In this document: positions 60,538-64,000 of the stretch, piece after piece
How the letters are laid out: every line of letters begins with the position of its first letter
How positions within the stretch are numbered: the stretch's first letter is position 1
NCBI GenBank assembly: GCA_039707465.1
Contig: CM077652.1
Location: 37,353,118 to 37,417,117 of the forward strand
Length of the DNA: 64,000 bases
From: Rhabdophis nuchalis
Taxonomy: Eukaryota > Chordata > Lepidosauria > Squamata > Natricidae
Direction of reading: 5' to 3'
Position numbers and translations under genes: made by a program
The notes under the pieces: model-generated
What the model was told of the DNA's origin: nothing
What the model saw: the letters and a program-made list of their open reading frames with translations, nothing else
Databases searched by the model: none

Positions 60538-61180
60538 AGCCTTCAGCCTCGGCTGCCCTCCTCTGCAGGGGCCGCTGTTGAGGCACCCGAGGAGTGCTCC
60601 AGGCACCTCCCCTGTCGGCTGCACAGGGACCGGCCCCTCACACCCCTCTGGCTTGCGCTCAGTCGCAGGGTTTGGGGGCTGCTGCAGGAGGGGCAGGAGA
60701 GTCTCCTTCTGAATGCAGCCGGCCGGTGCAGGTTTCCAGGACCAGCCGAAATGTAGCCGGTCAGGCAGAGGCCTTAAGGTCAGCCAACTGCTCTCCACCT
60801 CAGGAACTGGCCTCCCCCCTCCCCACAGCCAATGAGCCAGCCTTAGATGCCCATACCTTGGCTGCCCCCCAGAGGTGCCTGGAGCACCCCCTGGCCTCCA
60901 GGATGGGTCAGTTTGGCCACCAGTGGGGCTGCCCGACTGAGAGAGAAGGCAGCTCCTGTCCAGAGTTCAAGGCCACGGAATGGGTGCCACTTGGCCTGAG
61001 TGCCCCGCCTGCCATCCTCACACGTGGTAACAGCAGCCCCCGCTCCCCAAGGGCAGAGATGAAGGGGGAGCACGCACCCGAGTGAGCCTCTTGCGCAGGG
61101 GATGGCTGTGTTGCTGGCGTGTGGCTTCAGGCCTCCAGTGGCGCCCCAAGTCCCGGGGCTTTCCATGGAGACCGCTGGCC

Positions 61181-61564
61181 TCACTGGGCCCTGACCTCCA
61201 GGGTGTCCTCTAGCTGCTCCGAAAAGGGGCTGATGTGCTGCAGAGTGTTGTAGTTGGGTGGGGGCGTTTGGGGTGGGGAGAGCCGCATGGCCGTGTTGAA
61301 GGTGGGGGGGTCATCGTCTTCCTGGCCGCAGGCTGCATTGTGATACCCTTGCTCTGGGCCAGTTGGGGGGGCCCCCTCGGCCTCTTCTTGGTCCTTCGTG
61401 CTGGAGTGGCCCTTCCACCACCGCTTGGCCTTCTGCCACTGATGGCGCAGGACAATGCAGAAGGCATCCAGGAAGAAGACCTCCAGAATCTCAATGACAC
61501 AGACCACCGAGCAGCTCATCCACAGCCCCAGCTGGCCCCCGAAGTTGGACAGGAGCAGGACAAT
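61181..61564 (-). other. SCNN1G: SCNN1G last coding exon with PY motif
   Basis: 127 residues: pre-TM2 and TM2 (LWMSCSVVCVIEILEVFF), a basic stretch (HQWQKAKRWWK), an acidic linker (QEDDDPPTFN) and PPPNYNTL near the end, followed by a short tail. The stop is TGA at 61183-61181. Confidence 0.93.
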
Positions 61565-63820
61565 CTGGGGGAGGGAGGCAAGTGTGACTCCCGTGGTCAC
61601 CAGAGGGTGACCGCCAAGGTCCTGGCTGAGAAGGGCAGGCAGGCTTTCCCCTCACTCCTCAGCCAGATGCAGGTGGGGCCAAGGCCCCCGGTCCCCTGCC
61701 TCAGCTGGGAGATGCCTGTTGCTTGGAGGGCAGATGGATAGGATGCCCTGCCCTGACTCTCTCAAGAAGGGCCATCCGTGTGTGTGTGTGTGTGTGTCAG
61801 GGCTTCTGGGCATCCGGGCAGCAAGGGACCCAGCTTCTGAGGCGAATTGGATCCCACCAAGCAGGAACTTAGTCAAAAGGGAAAACTCACATTGTTGGCT
61901 GGGTTTTCGGTGATGAACCTCTCGTTCAGATCTTTGTAGAACACCACGAGATTCGCCAGGTCTGTCCTGGGAGGGAGGGGAGAAGTCAGGCCTGGGGAGC
62001 AGGAAGAGGGACAGGAATGGCCTGAGGGCCAAGGGCTTCTGACCGTTAGAGAGGCAGCGGGAAACTTACTTGTTTAACCTCTTGGGGCCATTGAGGCCTT
62101 TGTCCCAAGAGAGAAGACGAAGAATCCATTCCTTCCAGGAGGAGGAAGAGAGAGAGGGGAGGTTAGTGGGATGTCTTTGCATGGTTCTCCCACCTCTCAA
62201 GGCCCCCTCAACCCTCCCAGCCAGAGGCAGGGCCTGTGCCCCCTCCTGGCTTGGCCTCCTCAGAATGGTCACTCCCAGCCTGGGGTGGGCAATGGAGCTG
62301 ACTGTCCCGGCAGCCCCCAACCCAATTCCCACTGGTTGCTTCCCCTCTGAAGACGGAAGGCGGAGGCTGGCAAGGTGGCGCCCTCTGGGCGTCTGGCACA
62401 ACCTCCTTTCCCCCACCCACTTGGCTGGGGGCGCCCAAGGCCTCTTGAGCTGCCGCTGAGTGTGGAAGGGTGGCGCCTGGTGGGCATCCCTCGGCCAAGC
62501 AGGGACTTGCCTCGGACGCGCTGGACGGCCACTGGGCCAGGCTGGTGGTGAGAGTCCACTCTTTCAGTCTGCGGAGAGAGGCAGCGGCTGAGGAGCTGGG
62601 AGCAAGGGGGCTCCGGAATGCCTCCCAGCCCCCTCCCCAGTTTTTACATGCTCCCTGCTGAGCGCATCCACCCGGTTCGGTGCTTAGAAGCCCAGGGGTC
62701 TAAAGGGTTCCAAGCAGCATAGAAGTGACCCTGATGACGCCCAGCCTGACAGGAACAGAACCCTGGGGGCTCCCCTGCGCCTGAATGGGGGCTTCCAGCA
62801 AGGACTTACTTGCAAGCTTCTCTGCAGATTTGCTGGCAGCCCAGCTGCTCTTTCACAAACTGTTCGTGCAGCTTATAGTAGCAGTACACTGCAGGGGAAG
62901 AGGAAGGAGCGTGAGGGGGGGGCGAAGCTTCAACTGGGCCTCGGAGGAGAAGGCCTCTGGGGGGAGACTCGCCTGGGGGAGGGCAGGGGGACCTCGGAGC
63001 CTTCTTCCCAAAGCTTGGGCAGGGAAAGAGAAGCCGAGGTGGGCCGGCCAGAGGCAAAACGGGAAGAGCCTGGCTGCCATTTCCCAGGGACCTCAAAGGG
63101 GACCCTAAAGGAGCCTTTCGCCACCTCAGCCGCTTTAAGCGGGGGGGGGGGGGGGGGCGTCAGCTGGGGAATTCCGGAAGTTGAAGTCCAGGCGCCTTGA
63201 AGTGGCCGAGGGTGAGAACTCTGCTCTAAGGCCAGCTGCCCACAGCCCCCCCCACCCAAAGGCCTCCTGGGGAGACTCACTCCAGTTGGGGTATTTTTTA
63301 TAGTTGCAGAATTCGGCTCCAGCAGGCAGGGGCTGAGCGTACTGAGCACAGCCGCAGGTTTTCACCATCGAATTCTGGAAGCAGGAATGCAGGCAGATCT
63401 GCAGGGGGGAAGGAGAGAAATCAAGCCCTGGGGAAATCTGGTGAGCTGTGCACCATGGACTTCTTCCTCATAAGCCCTAGCAGCTGGGGGAGGGCGGGGG
63501 GGAGGGCCCACAGGGGCTCAAGGCACAGCGTTGCTGCTTGGAGACGCTGAAGCAGCCACACTCACGGCTGGGCTGGTGCCCAAGGAAGGCAGCCTCGATG
63601 TGCTGCAGTGTTGGGAAGGGGTGGCCCAGGGCCCTTGCGGAATGGGGGTAGCCCTGATGGGTCCCACTTCCAGGGCAGCCGCAGGGAAGGCCACGGCCAG
63701 AGGCGATCAAGAGGGACTCACCTGCAGGGAGTAGCTCTTGTTGTAGAGGTTCTGCACAGGAACATCAGCTCCATCCTCCGTGCAGTTGCTGTAGGGCCGG
63801 CTGAGACGGTGGGACGTGGC
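61181..63820 (-). CDS. SCNN1G: SCNN1G, epithelial sodium channel gamma subunit (last 7 coding exons)
   Basis: Gamma subunit of ENaC. Minus-strand exons: 63820-63722, 63398-63281, 62888-62810, 62568-62511, 62131-62070, 61966-61891, 61564-61181. Phases join without a break; the 5' exons, including the protease-cleaved finger region, lie right of the window. Diagnostic residues: CTEDGADVPVQNLYN, ICLHSCFQ, CGCAQY.QPLP, the split Met in NW-M-YCYY, KEWTLTTSLAQWPS, FYKDLN, then LLSNFGGQLGLWMSCSVVCVIE with selectivity triplet SCS. The C-tail ends with PPPNYNTL, the gamma PY motif. The fourth intron seen here starts with GC. Introns are short (about 80-530 bases), unlike SCNN1B. The gene lies upstream of SCNN1B on the same strand, in the order I recall for mammals. 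Confidence 0.95.
62505..62512 (-). other. GC-AG intron donor in SCNN1G
   Basis: The exon encoding SASE ends GAG|GCAAGT. The usual GT is GC, but all other donor positions fit the consensus, as is typical of genuine GC-AG introns. Reading frame and homology (SASE followed by EWILRLLSWD) fix the junction. Confidence 0.8.
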
Positions 63821-64000
63821 CTGCAGCGGGACAAAGGGGGTCTCTGTTGGGGAGACGCCTGGGGGAACCCAGGGGAAGGGGCTTGGGACCACCGGGGGAA
63901 CACCCTTGCGCCAAGGGCTCCACTGCTGCAAGGGGGCCTCTTTTTGCCCTGCCCAGGAGACGCAGCTTTGAGCAGGGCAAGGAAGGGGCCAAAGAGCCTC

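Noticed and set aside
63160..63225. Possible fifth copy of the palindromic MITE
   Set aside because: Only one arm-like segment (GAATTCCGGAAGTTGAAGTC) is visible, with no second arm or target duplication.

Overview
The window is vertebrate nuclear DNA, almost certainly from a squamate reptile and probably a snake. It carries split genes with GT-AG introns, several CR1-clade LINEs, a Rex1-like LINE, L1 remnants, a Sauria-type tRNA SINE and several hAT-like MITE families. Three host genes are recognisable: the 3' part of COG7 (+ strand, 12 exons, 1229-14650), complete coding exons of SCNN1B (- strand, 33361-22608) and the 3' part of SCNN1G (- strand, 63820-61181, running off the right edge). From memory, this is the same neighbourhood as human 16p12 (SCNN1G, SCNN1B, COG7), seen in reverse.

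Layout: 1-14820 is COG7 with repeat-filled introns, including a ~575 bp CTCCTG-type minisatellite. 14820-22000 is the gap between the converging 3' ends of COG7 and SCNN1B; it holds a nearly full CR1/L3-type LINE and a Rex1-like LINE. 22008-33372 is the coding part of SCNN1B. 33373-52810 is probably SCNN1B intron 1, with an AT-rich, LINE-rich core at about 40.6-51.5 kb. About 52.3-53.3 kb is a CpG island with a strong minus-strand splice donor and a nearby perfect CRE, the best candidate for the SCNN1B promoter and non-coding exon 1. 53.4-60.5 kb is intergenic. 60.5-64 kb is the compact 3' half of SCNN1G.

COG7 is a Golgi tethering subunit. SCNN1B and SCNN1G encode the beta and gamma subunits of the epithelial sodium channel ENaC, which assemble with alpha; both keep the C-terminal PPPxYxxL signal bound by NEDD4-type ubiquitin ligases.

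Most notable points: (1) SCNN1B has one more coding exon than expected, either a duplicated exon or an exon split by an insertion, in the extracellular thumb-base region. (2) An L1-derived element has an intact ORF1, no ORF2, a poly-A tail and clear target-site duplications (HAL1-like), nested in a CR1. (3) Short hAT-like palindromes have 8-bp target duplications. (4) A palindromic element carries two facing CTCF-like motifs about 1.3 kb from the candidate SCNN1B promoter. (5) SCNN1G has a GC-AG intron. No database search was possible; family names rest on recognition of protein and repeat patterns.
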